A stretch of 32,635 nt of DNA from Mycolicibacterium llatzerense (GTDB lineage Bacteria; Actinomycetota; Actinomycetes; Mycobacteriales; Mycobacteriaceae): the NCBI RefSeq assembly GCF_000878195.1, contig NZ_JXST01000055.1, positions 1 to 32,635 on the forward strand, written 5' to 3'. Position 1 is the stretch's first letter. Every line of letters starts with the position of its first letter. Made by a program: the position numbers and the translations under genes. The notes beneath the pieces were generated by a model. That model searched no databases. It was not told the DNA's origin and saw nothing but the letters and a program-made list of their open reading frames with translations. Shown here one piece after another: positions 1-9,300 of the stretch.

Positions 1-2276
1 GCCTGGGGCTTGGGGGCCGGCGGCTCGGGTGTCTGCGGCTGCGGCTGCGCCCGGGCCGCGAAGAACGACGAGGTGTCGGTCGGTGCCTGCGCGGTTCGCT
101 CGACAGGCGACTCGGCGGGCGCGGCGATACCGCTGGCGCCGGGGTTGCGCTGCGGCAGGTTGATGCCACTGAGGTCGCCGGCGTCGGCGGGGGCGCCGAA
201 TCCGTTGCGCTGCTGAGGCGCCACGAACGCCGGTTCCACCGCCGCGGCGGGCGGCGCCGGGGGCTGCGCGAAGGGCTGTTCCACTGCGCCGAACGTCGCG
301 AAACCGCCGGTGTCCGGGCCGAGGCCCGGCAGGGCGGTCACACCGGTCTCCGCGGTCGACGAGCCGTCCCAGTAGGTGCCGAAGTCCGGGATCGCTGGCA
401 GCCCGACCAGCAGTTCCACGGGCACGTAGATGCCGGCCGTGGTGCCCGAATCCGGGTCGCCTTCGACCGTGTCGCGCAGCCGCACGACCAGACCGTGCTG
501 GTTGGCCAGCCGGCCGACCACGAACAGGCCCATGTGCCGCGCGGTGTAGGTGTTGACCTCACCGCCTGAGCGCAGCCGGCTGTTGGCCATCCGAAGATCG
601 GCTTCGGTCATACCCAGGCCGCCGTCGCTGACCTCGATCACGAGCGCACCGTTTTCTGCGTGCACCGCGGACACCTGCACCTCTGAGCTGGGTGGCGAGT
701 AGCGCAACGCATTGTCCAGCAGTTCGGCCATCATGTGCACCAGGTCGCCGGCGATCGAGCCGTGGATCTCGGTGTCCGGGGAGGCGACGATGGAAACCCG
801 GGTGTAGTCCTCGACCTCGGAGGCCGCGGCATTGATCACGGTGGTCACCGGCACCGGCTCGCCCTGCTCGTGCGGGACGTTCGTGCCGGCCAGCACCAGC
901 AGGTTGGCGCCGTTGCGCCGCATCCGCGCGGCCAGGTGGTCCAGCCGGAACAGTTTGGCCAGGCGCTGCGGATCCTGTTCGTCGCGCTCGAGCTGATCGA
1001 TGACCGTCAGCTGCTGGTCGATCAACGACCGACTGCGCCGGGACAGCGTCTCGAACATGTCGCTGACCTGCAGTTGCAGCCTGGCCTGCTCACCGGCGAG
1101 CAGCACCGCCTGCTCGTGCAGTTCGTCGACCGCGTGTGCGACCTGACCGATCTCCTCGGTGCTCTGCACCGGCAGCGGCCGCACCGTCACGTCCGCGCCC
1201 GACCGGACCTCGTCGAGCTCACGGACCAGGTCCTCGTGGGCGACCTTGAGGGCGCTGTTGCGGAGCCGGCGCAACGGCCGGATCAGCGTGCGCGCCATGT
1301 ACAACACGATGAGCAGGGCCAGCACCATCACCGCGCCGACGATCACCGAGTCACGGATGGCTTCGGTGCGCTTGGCCGTGGCCTGATCGTCTACCGCCGA
1401 GATGACGGTCGCGGACGCGCTGTCGAGCATCTTCCCGGCGATCTCGCTGGTGGTCTGGATCGACTGGCTCAGATCGGGATTGTTGACCAGCTGCACGTTC
1501 GGGTCGGACATCATGGACATCCGTTTGACCATTTCCTGGGCCAGCTTCAGCGCCTCGGGCGAGCCGACGCCCAGCACTTCGCTCATCCCGAACAGCGTCG
1601 ACGGTTCGGTGCCGGCCAGGGTGGTCATCGAACTGCGCAGTTCGTTGTCCGGCAGTTCGCCGCCGAGAGTGACGAGCAGCTGCTGCATCATCATCTGGCC
1701 GCGGGCGCCCACGGCCCGGCTCAGGCCCTGCGTCTGGGCGCGAATCTTCACGTCGTCGATGCGCACCGAACCGGTGATGGCGTCTTCGGCGGTCAGCAGG
1801 ATCGGCGCGTACGAGGTGACGCGCTCGCGCAGCCCGATGCTGCCCGACGCGACCTTGTTCAGCAGCCCCTGGCCACCGTCGAGCAGGGTCTTGACGCCGG
1901 TACGGACGTCGGTCGCGACGTCGGTGTCCGTCAGCCGGTGTTGCAGACGACGTTTGCTCTCGTCATAGGCGCTCAGCGCCTGTTGTGCGTCGCCGCCGGT
2001 GGAGCTGGCCAGCATCGCCGCGTCGAACGTCGCCATGTAGTTCGCAATGGCCGGCACCATTTCGGCGCGATCGGCCGCGCGACGCAAATCTGCCGCGTCG
2101 GTCCAGCCTGAATAGATACGCATTCCGCCGAACGTCCCGGCCAGCACCAAAGGCACAAAGGCGATGGCGAAAACTTTCCACGCGACCGGCCAATTCGACG
2201 GCGCGAAGCGGGACGGGCGTTTCGCGGGCGCGCGGGTGACTTGATCGGCTGCCGAAAACTGTTGCGCAGCAGTCAT
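1..2276 (-). CDS. Nitrate/nitrite-sensing-type sensor histidine kinase (C-terminus outside the window)
   Basis: 758 codons are present; the C-terminus runs off the left edge. It starts at ATG 2276. The order is a short basic N-terminus, a first membrane helix around residues 30-50, a long alpha-helical extracytoplasmic sensor region of NIT type, a second membrane helix just before a HAMP linker (IRPLRRLR), then the kinase core. The core has the LDHLAARMRRN helix with the putative phospho-accepting His, an N-box (MAELLDNALRYS) and a G-box (VSDGGLGM). After the ATPase domain comes a Pro/Ala/Gln-rich tail, as in the M. tuberculosis Rv3365c type (about 876 residues). In this family the kinase gene is usually followed by roadblock/LC7, DUF742 and small GTPase genes (a conservon); those would lie left of the window, which is inference. 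It probably signals at the membrane; the ligand is unknown. Confidence 0.9.
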   Translation of the reverse strand, partial: MTAAQQFSAADQVTRAPAKRPSRFAPSNWPVAWKVFAIAFVPLVLAGTFGGMRIYSGWTDAADLRRAADRAEMVPAIANYMATFDAAMLASSTGGDAQQALSAYDESKRRLQHRLTDTDVATDVRTGVKTLLDGGQGLLNKVASGSIGLRERVTSYAPILLTAEDAITGSVRIDDVKIRAQTQGLSRAVGARGQMMMQQLLVTLGGELPDNELRSSMTTLAGTEPSTLFGMSEVLGVGSPEALKLAQEMVKRMSMMSDPNVQLVNNPDLSQSIQTTSEIAGKMLDSASATVISAVDDQATAKRTEAIRDSVIVGAVMVLALLIVLYMARTLIRPLRRLRNSALKVAHEDLVRELDEVRSGADVTVRPLPVQSTEEIGQVAHAVDELHEQAVLLAGEQARLQLQVSDMFETLSRRSRSLIDQQLTVIDQLERDEQDPQRLAKLFRLDHLAARMRRNGANLLVLAGTNVPHEQGEPVPVTTVINAAASEVEDYTRVSIVASPDTEIHGSIAGDLVHMMAELLDNALRYSPPSSEVQVSAVHAENGALVIEVSDGGLGMTEADLRMANSRLRSGGEVNTYTARHMGLFVVGRLANQHGLVVRLRDTVEGDPDSGTTAGIYVPVELLVGLPAIPDFGTYWDGSSTAETGVTALPGLGPDTGGFATFGAVEQPFAQPPAPPAAAVEPAFVAPQQRNGFGAPADAGDLSGINLPQRNPGASGIAAPAESPVERTAQAPTDTSSFFAARAQPQPQTPEPPAPKPQ

Positions 2277-2508
2277 CGCGGCTCGGCTTTCCCGCCGGCC
2301 ATCGGACCGCAATCAGCTAAAGGCACATGGTTCATATTGGTGTTCCCCGCCGGATTTTCGGCCCACTCGGGCACGGGAAACCCGCCTGGCAATCTGTCGC
2401 AGTATGACAGCGATGAGCAGCTGTTTCCATGCTTCACATCCAACGAACAGCGTTCGTGACCGATGTGTTGCACGGTTGTGTGGTAAAAGTGTGCGGCCAT
2501 TGGTGATT

Positions 2509-2514
2509 TAGAGT
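2509..2514 (+). promoter_or_regulatory. -10 box for a probably leaderless tetR transcript
   Basis: TAGAGT lies six bases before the ATG at 2521, so transcription would begin at or next to the A of the start codon. No Shine-Dalgarno sequence precedes the gene, which fits the leaderless messages common in mycobacteria. No convincing -35 was found. Confidence 0.45.
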
Positions 2515-2520
2515 GCCTAG

Positions 2521-3144
2521 ATGGCACGGAGCCGGCTGACCCCCGACCAACGTCGGGACCAGATCCTCGATCTCGGTATGGCGGCATTCTCTGTCCTGCC
2601 TTTCGAGCAGGTGGCGATGGAGGACATCGCGGCGCAGGCCGAAATCTCGCGGGCCTTGATCTACCACTATTTCCCCAGCAAGAAGGAACTGTTCGCGGCG
2701 CTCTGGGCCAGGGCCCACGAGAAATTGGCCCACGACTCGCACTTCACCGCCGCCGACACCGTGCGGTCCCAGATCCGCGGTGCACTCGTCGCGCACTTCA
2801 CGTTCTACGAGCACAACCTGACGCTGATGATGATCGCCAATCGCAGCGCCATCGCCGCCGATCCCGCCGTGCGCAGCCCGATCACCTTCGAACTCACCCG
2901 GCTGCGCGACCACGCGCTCGACGCCCTGGACCTGGCCGGATCCGGTCGCGATCTGGTGTCGGTGGCACTTTCCGGCTGGCTCGCGCTGGTTCGGGAAGTG
3001 GCCCTGGAATGGCTTGAGCTACAAAGCTTTTCCCGTGACGCGGCCGTCGACCTGTGCATGACCGCACTCGACGCGTTGGTGTCACCGCATGCCGATCTGA
3101 ACCAGCTGCCCAGTGGGGTCGCCGGCCAGGCCGCCGCGCGCTGA
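2521..3144 (+). CDS. TetR/AcrR family transcriptional regulator
   Basis: 207 residues, the usual TetR length. The N-terminal helix-turn-helix spans about residues 10-56 (RRDQILDLGMAAFSVLPFEQ, then MEDIAAQAEISRALIYHYFP and KKELF), a canonical TetR_N pattern. The C-terminal half is helical, has no recognisable ligand motif and is presumed to be the effector-binding and dimerisation domain. The gene is divergent from the sensor kinase and lies upstream of trmL on the same strand. A perfect 20-bp palindrome at 3212-3231, between this gene and trmL, is a candidate binding site. The start at 2521 is supported by the -10 box placed for leaderless initiation. The ligand and target genes are unknown. 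Confidence 0.9.
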   Translation: MARSRLTPDQRRDQILDLGMAAFSVLPFEQVAMEDIAAQAEISRALIYHYFPSKKELFAALWARAHEKLAHDSHFTAADTVRSQIRGALVAHFTFYEHNLTLMMIANRSAIAADPAVRSPITFELTRLRDHALDALDLAGSGRDLVSVALSGWLALVREVALEWLELQSFSRDAAVDLCMTALDALVSPHADLNQLPSGVAGQAAAR

Positions 3145-3211
3145 CGATTTGCACGCTGCCCGGGGTGCCACACCGGGCCCAGCGCCGGGTGCTGGTTGAC
3201 TCTCCCGGTGA

Positions 3212-3231
3212 CACCGACCGGCCGGTCGGTG
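3212..3231. promoter_or_regulatory. Perfect 20-bp palindrome, possible TetR operator
   Basis: CACCGACCGGCCGGTCGGTG is a perfect inverted repeat. It ends 21 bases before the GTG start of trmL and lies downstream of the tetR gene. The GACC/GGTC core is common in actinobacterial TetR operators. Binding by the adjacent TetR is inference; a transcript hairpin is also possible. Confidence 0.5.
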
Positions 3232-3252
3232 ACCAGGCAGAGAGGCGGCACG

Positions 3253-3720
3253 GTGGCACTGAAGGTGCTGTTCTACTCACCCCGGATCGCGCCGAACACC
3301 GGCAACGCGATCCGGATGGTCGCAGCCACCGGCGCCGAGCTGCATCTGGTAGAGCCGCTGGGCTTTGACCTGTCCGAGCCGAAGCTGCGTCGTGCCGGAT
3401 TGGATTACCACGATCTGGCGTCGGTGACGGTCCACCCCGATCTGCCGGCCGCGTGGCAGGCACTCATGCCGGCCCGGGTGTTCGCCTTTACCGCGCACGC
3501 GAATTCGTCGTTCGCCGACGTGGCCTACCAGGGGAACGACGTGTTGATGTTCGGGCCCGAGCCCACCGGCCTGGACGCGCAGACCCTCGCCGATCCGCAC
3601 ATCACCGGACAGGTCCGGATCCCGATGATCCCGGGCCGGCGGTCGTTGAACCTGTCCAACGCCGCGGCCGTCGCGGTGTACGAGGCGTGGCGCCAGCTCG
3701 GCTTCGCTGAGGGTATTTAG
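3253..3720 (+). CDS. trmL: tRNA (cytidine(34)-2'-O)-methyltransferase, SpoU/TrmL class
   Basis: 155 residues from GTG 3253, preceded by an AGAGGCGG Shine-Dalgarno-like stretch; the frame stays open upstream to a TTG at 3196, but family alignment begins at VALKVLFYSPRIAPNTGNAI. It is a short SPOUT methyltransferase without an N-terminal extension, like M. tuberculosis Rv3366 (154 residues). Visible motifs are the N-terminal PRIAPNTGNAIR (motif 1), the central MFGPEPTGL (motif 2) and the C-terminal RIPM plus SLNLSNAAAVAVYEAWRQ (motif 3), which form the SAM-binding trefoil knot. The family 2'-O-methylates the wobble nucleotide of tRNA-Leu isoacceptors using S-adenosylmethionine in the cytoplasm. 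It converges on the nitroreductase gene with only 18 bases between the stop codons. Confidence 0.93.
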   Translation: MALKVLFYSPRIAPNTGNAIRMVAATGAELHLVEPLGFDLSEPKLRRAGLDYHDLASVTVHPDLPAAWQALMPARVFAFTAHANSSFADVAYQGNDVLMFGPEPTGLDAQTLADPHITGQVRIPMIPGRRSLNLSNAAAVAVYEAWRQLGFAEGI

Positions 3721-3722
3721 CC

Positions 3723-3740
3723 GAGCTGACGCGTCAGCTC
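3723..3740. terminator. Perfect palindrome between convergent genes, possible bidirectional terminator
   Basis: GAGCTGACGCGTCAGCTC is an 18-bp perfect inverted repeat filling the gap between the stop codons of trmL and the nitroreductase gene. The hairpin has no T-tract, and a real loop would need opening of the central CGCG bases. Confidence 0.45.
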
Positions 3741-4380
3741 ACCAGGTGTCCCAGTGCGCGAGCTGCTCGGCCGGCAGCCGCTGGGCCTTCTTGAAGTCGG
3801 TGCCCTTGGTGTAGGCGATCGGGAACAGTCCGCCCTGCGTGTAGCGCTCGAACGGGATGCCCAGCAGCTCGGCGGCCTGCCGCTCGCCATCGCCGAGCAG
3901 GTGCAGCGTCGTCCAGGCCGAGCCCAGACCACGCGAGCGCAGGGCGAGCATGAAGCTCCATGCCGCCGGCAGCAGCGAGCCCCAGTACGACGCCTGCATG
4001 CCGGCTTCGGCTCCGTCGGGCCGCCCCTCGAGGCACGGGATCATCAGCACGGGGGCCTTCTCGAAGTTCTCGTTGAGGAACTCTGCCGAGCTCTTCACCG
4101 CGCCGGCCCGGTCGTCGCGCATGTCGCCGCGCTGCGGTGCTTCCATCGCCAGGTACGGGGTGCCGTTGGTGCGGTAGATGTCGGCCAGGGCCTTCTTCTT
4201 TGCCTCGTCCTCGACGAAGACGAACTGCCAGCCCTGGTTGTTGGAGCCGGTCGGCGCCTGCAGCGCCAGATCGAGGCATTCCATGATGACCTCGCGCGGT
4301 ACGGGCTTGTCGAAGTCGAGTCGCTTGCGCACCGATCGGGTGGAGGTCAGCACTTCGTCAGCGGTGAGGTTCAGCGTCAT
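3739..4380 (-). CDS. FMN-dependent nitroreductase family protein (Rv3368c-like)
   Basis: 213 residues, standard for the NfsB/FRP-type nitroreductase fold. FMN-contact motifs are near the N-terminus (RSVRKR at 15-20; APTGSNNQGWQF at about 42-53) and near the C-terminus (SRGLGSAWTT). The family reduces nitro groups or quinones with NAD(P)H through a homodimer-bound FMN; the physiological substrate of the mycobacterial member is unsettled. Position between the SpoU gene and dnaE2 matches M. tuberculosis Rv3368c. A TAATGT -10-like box at 4387-4392 (minus strand) lies six bases before the ATG with no Shine-Dalgarno, suggesting a leaderless message. It could alternatively be read from the gabD2 side, as the genes are co-oriented with a 65-base gap. 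Confidence 0.92.
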   Translation of the reverse strand: MTLNLTADEVLTSTRSVRKRLDFDKPVPREVIMECLDLALQAPTGSNNQGWQFVFVEDEAKKKALADIYRTNGTPYLAMEAPQRGDMRDDRAGAVKSSAEFLNENFEKAPVLMIPCLEGRPDGAEAGMQASYWGSLLPAAWSFMLALRSRGLGSAWTTLHLLGDGERQAAELLGIPFERYTQGGLFPIAYTKGTDFKKAQRLPAEQLAHWDTW

Positions 4381-4445
4381 AGCCGCACATTACCGCCAGC
4401 CCGACGCCACCCCGTAGCGACGGTGGCGGCGCCTCTGAGTGCCTC

Positions 4446-5999
4446 TCAGTGCCGCGGCAGCTTGGTCACCGCACGCACGATCGGCACCAGCGACTTCTGC
4501 CACAGCGACTTCGACAGGCCGAACGGCGGGTCGAGGTTGAGCACCTTGGACGTCGAAATCGTCTGGGACTCGGTGTATTTCAGCAATCCCTCGGCGCCGT
4601 GCCGGCGACCCACACCCGAAATTCCCATGCCACCCATGGGCGCACCGAGGCTGCCCCAGGCCAGGGCGTAGCCCTCGTCGACGTTGACCGTGCCGGACCG
4701 CAGGCGGGACGCGATCTGCTCGCCCTCCTCGATCGAGGCGGCCCACACGCTGGCGTTGAGCCCGTACTCGGTGTCGTTGGCCTTGGCGATGGCCTCATCG
4801 ACGTCGGCGACCGGGTAGATCGACACCAGCGGACCGAAGGTCTCGTTGTTGGCGCACTCCATGTCGGAGCTCACGTCGGTGAGCACGGTCGGCTCGTAGA
4901 ACAGCGGGCCGATGTCGGGGCGGGCATTGCCACCGGCAATCACCTTGGCGCCCTTGACCTTTGCGTCGTCGACGTGGCCGGAGACGGTCTTGAGCTGGCC
5001 TTCGGAAATCAAGCTGCCCATGTCGACGGTGAAGTCGTATGCGGTGCCGAGCTGCATCTTGCGCACCTGGTCACCGAACTTGCGGGTGAACTCGTCGGCG
5101 ATGTCCCGCTCGACGTAGATGCGCTCGATCGAGATGCACAGCTGGCCGGCGTTGGAGAAGCAGGCGCGGGTGGCGGCCTTGGCCACCTTGTCGAGGTTGG
5201 CGCCGCGGGCGACGATCATGGCGTTCTTACCACCGAGTTCGGCGGAGAACCCGATGAGGCGACGGCCGGCGTGCTCGGCGAGGTGGCTGCCGGTGGCCGA
5301 GGAGCCGGTGAACATCAGGTAGTCACAGTTCTCGGCGATCGCGGTGCCGACCACCGAACCCGGCCCGGGGACCACGGCGTAGAGCGCGCGCGGCAGGCCG
5401 GCGCGGTACAGCAACTCGGCGCAGGCCAGCGCGCAGTACGGGGTCTGGCTGTCCGGCTTGAGCACCACCGCGTTGCCCGCGAGCAGGGCGGGCACGGCGT
5501 CGGACACGGTCAGGGTCATCGGGTAGTTCCACGGCGAGATGACGCCGACGACGCCCTTGGGCTGGTAGGCGACGGTGGTGCGGTTCAGTCCCGGCAGCAG
5601 CGGCGCGACCCGGCGGGGCTTGAGCAGCTTGGCCGCGACCTTGGCGTAGTAGTCCGCGTTGGCGAACAGGTCGATGATCTCTTCCTGAGCCGCCCACCGC
5701 GCCTTGCCGGCCTCGGCCTGCAGCAGGTCCATCAGGAACTCACGGTTCTCGAGCACCAGATCCCGGTAGCGCGCGATCACCGCGGCCCGCTCGGAGACCG
5801 GCCGCTTGACCCAATCACGCTGAGCGGCACGCGCTTTGGCGAACGCCTTCTCGGCGTCTTCGGCGGTCGCGACCGGGATGGTGGCCAGCGGCTTGCCGGT
5901 GAAGACCTCGTCGATGGTGCGAGTCGGCCGGGCGTCGATGTCCTCAATGGCGGCCAGCTGGCGCAGACGATCGAAAACCTGCGCTGACGGTGCGGGCAT
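4446..5999 (-). CDS. gabD2: Succinic semialdehyde dehydrogenase, GabD2 type
   Basis: 517 residues, against 518 for M. tuberculosis GabD2 (Rv1731), which it resembles over its whole length including the N-terminus MPAPSAQVFDRLR and the C-terminus. Aldehyde dehydrogenase landmarks are SPWNYP (155-160, catalytic-site Asn158), the Rossmann-type FTGSSATG (230-237), ELGGKN with general-base Glu254, and the nucleophile Cys288 in GQLC. The enzyme oxidises succinic semialdehyde to succinate with NAD(P)+, feeding the TCA cycle from 4-aminobutyrate or 2-oxoglutarate-derived semialdehyde. ATG 5999 is preceded by an AGGAG site. In M. tuberculosis this gene lies far from dnaE2, so its place here is a rearrangement relative to that genome. 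Confidence 0.93.
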   Translation of the reverse strand: MPAPSAQVFDRLRQLAAIEDIDARPTRTIDEVFTGKPLATIPVATAEDAEKAFAKARAAQRDWVKRPVSERAAVIARYRDLVLENREFLMDLLQAEAGKARWAAQEEIIDLFANADYYAKVAAKLLKPRRVAPLLPGLNRTTVAYQPKGVVGVISPWNYPMTLTVSDAVPALLAGNAVVLKPDSQTPYCALACAELLYRAGLPRALYAVVPGPGSVVGTAIAENCDYLMFTGSSATGSHLAEHAGRRLIGFSAELGGKNAMIVARGANLDKVAKAATRACFSNAGQLCISIERIYVERDIADEFTRKFGDQVRKMQLGTAYDFTVDMGSLISEGQLKTVSGHVDDAKVKGAKVIAGGNARPDIGPLFYEPTVLTDVSSDMECANNETFGPLVSIYPVADVDEAIAKANDTEYGLNASVWAASIEEGEQIASRLRSGTVNVDEGYALAWGSLGAPMGGMGISGVGRRHGAEGLLKYTESQTISTSKVLNLDPPFGLSKSLWQKSLVPIVRAVTKLPRH

Positions 6000-6213
6000 A
6001 CTGGCTCTCCTGAGTCGGTCGCGGATGCGCGGAAATTTTGCGGTACCGGCGGTCTCGGTAAGACTACGTGACAGCCTGCGGCTGCCATAGATCCAGCTTT
6101 TTACAAATCGGGCATTATGTCAATGAACTGGGCAAAATTACCCACTACGTCTGGCCTGGGTTGGCCGTTGGGGTGATTCTGACGCCGTTCTGCCGTCGAG
6201 CCAGGGTTACCGC

Positions 6214-6334
6214 GTTGATCCTGTATCCACGGCGCATTTGTTCGAGTGCGGACCGCCGTCACGTCAGGGTCAATGATCCTGGGCGCGGAAATCGAGTTGA
6301 CCCTGCATCCTGGGCGCAATTGTGCGAGTGGACC
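6214..6334. repeat. Degenerate direct repeat of about 40 bp, two good copies and a partial third
   Basis: Copy A (6214-6254) and copy B (6296-6334) align at 33 of 39 positions with one 2-base gap; both start GTTGA and end GAGTG...GACC. A partial copy between them, around 6271-6300, shares ATCCTGGGCGC with copy B (6276-6286 and 6307-6317). Origin unknown. Confidence 0.6.
6265..6305 (-). terminator. Inverted repeat downstream of dnaE2, weak terminator candidate
   Basis: CAGGGTCAA (6265-6273) and TTGACCCTG (6297-6305) form a 9-bp perfect stem with a 23-base spacer, about 70 bases after the dnaE2 stop codon. The long loop makes an intrinsic terminator uncertain, and the arms overlap the degenerate repeats. 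Confidence 0.3.
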
Positions 6335-6375
6335 TCGCGAGGATGCACACCCGGGCGCCGCCATGCCGACCCCGC

Positions 6376-9300
6376 TCACTGGAAGTCCCGGGATTTGGCG
6401 GTCACCCGCAGATCGAGCCGGCCCATCCGGTCCGCGAGGATCGTGACCGCCCCGCTGGCGTTCTGCACGATGCCACGCACCAACAGCGCCGGCGCGGTCT
6501 GCGCCAGTTTCCGGTGCCGGGACCACACCCCCGGTGCGCACAGCACGTTGACCATGCCGGTCTCGTCCTCCAGGTTGATGAACGTCACCCCCTGCGCGGT
6601 GGCCGGACGCTGCCGGTGCGTCACCGCGCCGGCCACCACGATGCGGGTGCCGTCGGGCACCTCCAACAGCCGGTTGGCGGGCACCACGTCCAGTGCGTCG
6701 AGGTCCTCCCGCAGGAACTGGGTCGGATAGCTGTCCGGCGAGATGCCCGTGGCCCACACATCAGCGGCCGCCAGTTCCAGTTCCGTCATGCCGGGCAGCG
6801 CCGGGATGCCTCCGGCCGATCCGATGCCCGGCAACCGGTCGGGCCGTTCCGCGGCCGCCGCTCCGGCCGCCCACAATCCCTCACGTCGGGTGATGCCGAA
6901 ACAGCCCAGCGCACCCGCGGTCGCCAGCGCCTCGGCCTGCGGCACCGACAGTTGCACCCGGCCGGTCAGGTCGAGCAGAGAAGTGAACGGCCCGTTGGTT
7001 TTCCGGTCGTCGACGATGCGCTGTGCCAACTCGTCCCCGATATGCCGCACTGTCCCCAACCCCAGCCGCACCTCGGTGCCGCGGTTCTCGCACGTCGCAT
7101 ACGCCAGGCTCGCGTTGACGTCCGGCCCGTGCACCAGCACCCCGTGCCGGCGGGCGTCGGCCACCAGCGACTGCGGCGAGTAGAAGCCCATCGGCTGAGC
7201 CCGCAGCAATGCCGCACAGAACACCGCGGGGTGGTGCAGCTTGAACCATGACGAGGAGAACACCAGCGACGCGAAGCTCAGCGCGTGGCTCTCCGGGAAG
7301 CCGAAATTGGCGAAGGCTTCCAGCTTTTCGTAGATCCGCTCAGCCGTCGGCCCGGTGATGCCGTGCAGTTCCCGCATGCCGTCGTAGAACCGACCGCGCA
7401 GCTGCCGCATCCGTTCGGTGGAGCGTTTGGACCCCATGGCCCGGCGCAGCTGATCAGCCTCGGCGGGGGTGAAGCCGGCACAGTCGACGGCCAGTTGCAT
7501 GAGCTGTTCCTGGAACAGCGGCACCCCCAGCGTCCTGGTCAGTGCCGCTTCCATGGACGTGTGCTCGCACGTCGCGTCCTCCAGTCCGTTGTGCCGCCGG
7601 ATGTACGGGTGCACCGAGCCGCCCTGGATCGGGCCGGGACGGATCAGCGCCACCTCGACCACCAGGTCGTAGAACTTCTTGGGCTTCAGCCGCGGCAGCG
7701 TGGCCATCTGCGCCCGGGACTCGACCTGGAACACTCCGACCGAGTCGGCCCGTTGCAGCATCTCGTACACCGCGGGCTCGGACAGGTCGAGCTTGGCCAG
7801 ATCCACCTCGAGATCCTTCTGTTCCCTGGCCAGATCGATCATGTAGTGCAGCGCCGAGAGCATGCCCAGCCCGAGCAGGTCGAACTTCACCAAACCGATT
7901 GCCGCACAGTCGTCTTTATCCCACTGCAGCACACTGCGGTTCTCCATCCGCGCCCATTCCACCGGGCACACGTCGGCGATCGGGCGGTCACAGATCACCA
8001 TGCCGCCGGAGTGAATGCCCATGTGCCGCGGCAGATTCCTGATCTGCAGCGCCAGGTCGATCACCGCCTCGGGAATGTCCTCGACGTCCGGGGACTCGGC
8101 CAGCCCGTTCCACCGGCTGATCTGCTTACTCCAGGCATCCTGTTGCCCCTGCGAAAAACCGAGCGCCCGCGCCATGTCCCGCACCGAGCTGCGGCCGCGG
8201 TAGGTGATGACGTTGGCCACCTGCGCGGCGTAGTCCCGGCCGTACTTCTCGTAGACGAACTGGATGACGTTCTCGCGCAAGTCCGATTCGATGTCGATGT
8301 CGATGTCCGGCGGGCCGTCGCGCGCCGGGGACAGAAACCGCTCGAACAACAGCTCGTTGGCCACCGGGTCGACATTGGTGATCCCCAGGGCGTAACAGAC
8401 TGCCGAGTTCGCCGCCGACCCACGGCCCTGGCACAGGATGTCGCTGTCCCGGCAGAACTCGGTGATGCTGTGCACCACCAGGAAGTAGCCCGGGAACTCC
8501 AGCTGCTCGATGATTCTGAGCTCATGCTCGATCTGCCGGTACGCCTTCTCCCGCTCTGCATCCGGCTTCCAGCCGTAGCGACGAGCCGTCCCGTCCGCCA
8601 CCAACTCGCGTAGCCAACTGATCTCGGTGTGTCCCTCCGGCACGTCGAACGGTGGCAGTTTCGGTGCGATCAAACGTAATTCGAATGCACACTGCTCCCC
8701 CAGCTCGGCAGCGTTGGTGACCGCACCCGGGTGGTGGGCGAACAGCCGGGCCATCTCCGCCCCGGACCGCAGGTGCGACCCGCCCAGCGGAGCCAGCCAG
8801 CCTTCGGCCTCGTCCATCGAGTTGCGGGCCCGGATCGCCCCCATCGCCATCGCCAGCTGCCCCCTCGACGGTGCGGCGAAATGCGCGGCGGTCGAGGCGA
8901 TGGCGTCGAGGCCGAACCGCGGCGCCAGCGCTGCCAACGTGGCATTGCGTTCGTCGTCGAGCGGGTGCCCATGGTGGGTCAGTTCGATAGTCACCCGGTC
9001 CGTGCCGAACCGGGCCACCAGATCAGCCAGCGCCTTGTCCGCGGCCTCCGCACCTCCCGTCGCCAAGGCTTGGCGCACATGACCTTTGCGGCAGCCGGTG
9101 AGGATCTGCCAGTGCCCGCCGGCGGCCTCGGTGAGGGTGTCCAGGTCATAACTGAGCACCCCTTTCTCGCCGCCGGCCAGATGAGCCCGGGCCAATTCCC
9201 GGGACAGCCGCCGGTACCCCTCGGGGCCGCGTGCCAGGACCAGCAGATGTGGACCGGGCGGGTCGGGCAACTCGGTGCGGGGAGTGTTACTGAGCGAGAG

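Larger units (their letters stand above)
6000..6375. other. Gene-free stretch between gabD2 and dnaE2
   Basis: No credible gene is visible here. The left third is AT-richer than its surroundings and should hold the gabD2 promoter; a TTGACA-like -35 reads on the minus strand at 6118-6123, but I found no well-spaced -10. The right part holds degenerate repeats (6214-6334) and an inverted repeat that may end the dnaE2 transcript. Confidence 0.6.

Noticed and set aside
735..2111. Long rightward open frame opposite the sensor kinase
   Set aside because: It is a mirror of the kinase gene in GC-rich codons; the translation is rich in His, Gln, Arg and Asp with no domain, and the opposite strand has clear kinase motifs.
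4449..5987. 512-codon rightward open frame opposite gabD2
   Set aside because: It exactly shadows an unmistakable aldehyde dehydrogenase gene and has no ribosome site or recognisable motif.
7285..8613. 442-codon rightward open frame opposite dnaE2
   Set aside because: The translation is a low-complexity His/Gln/Val/Arg-rich shadow of the polymerase gene.
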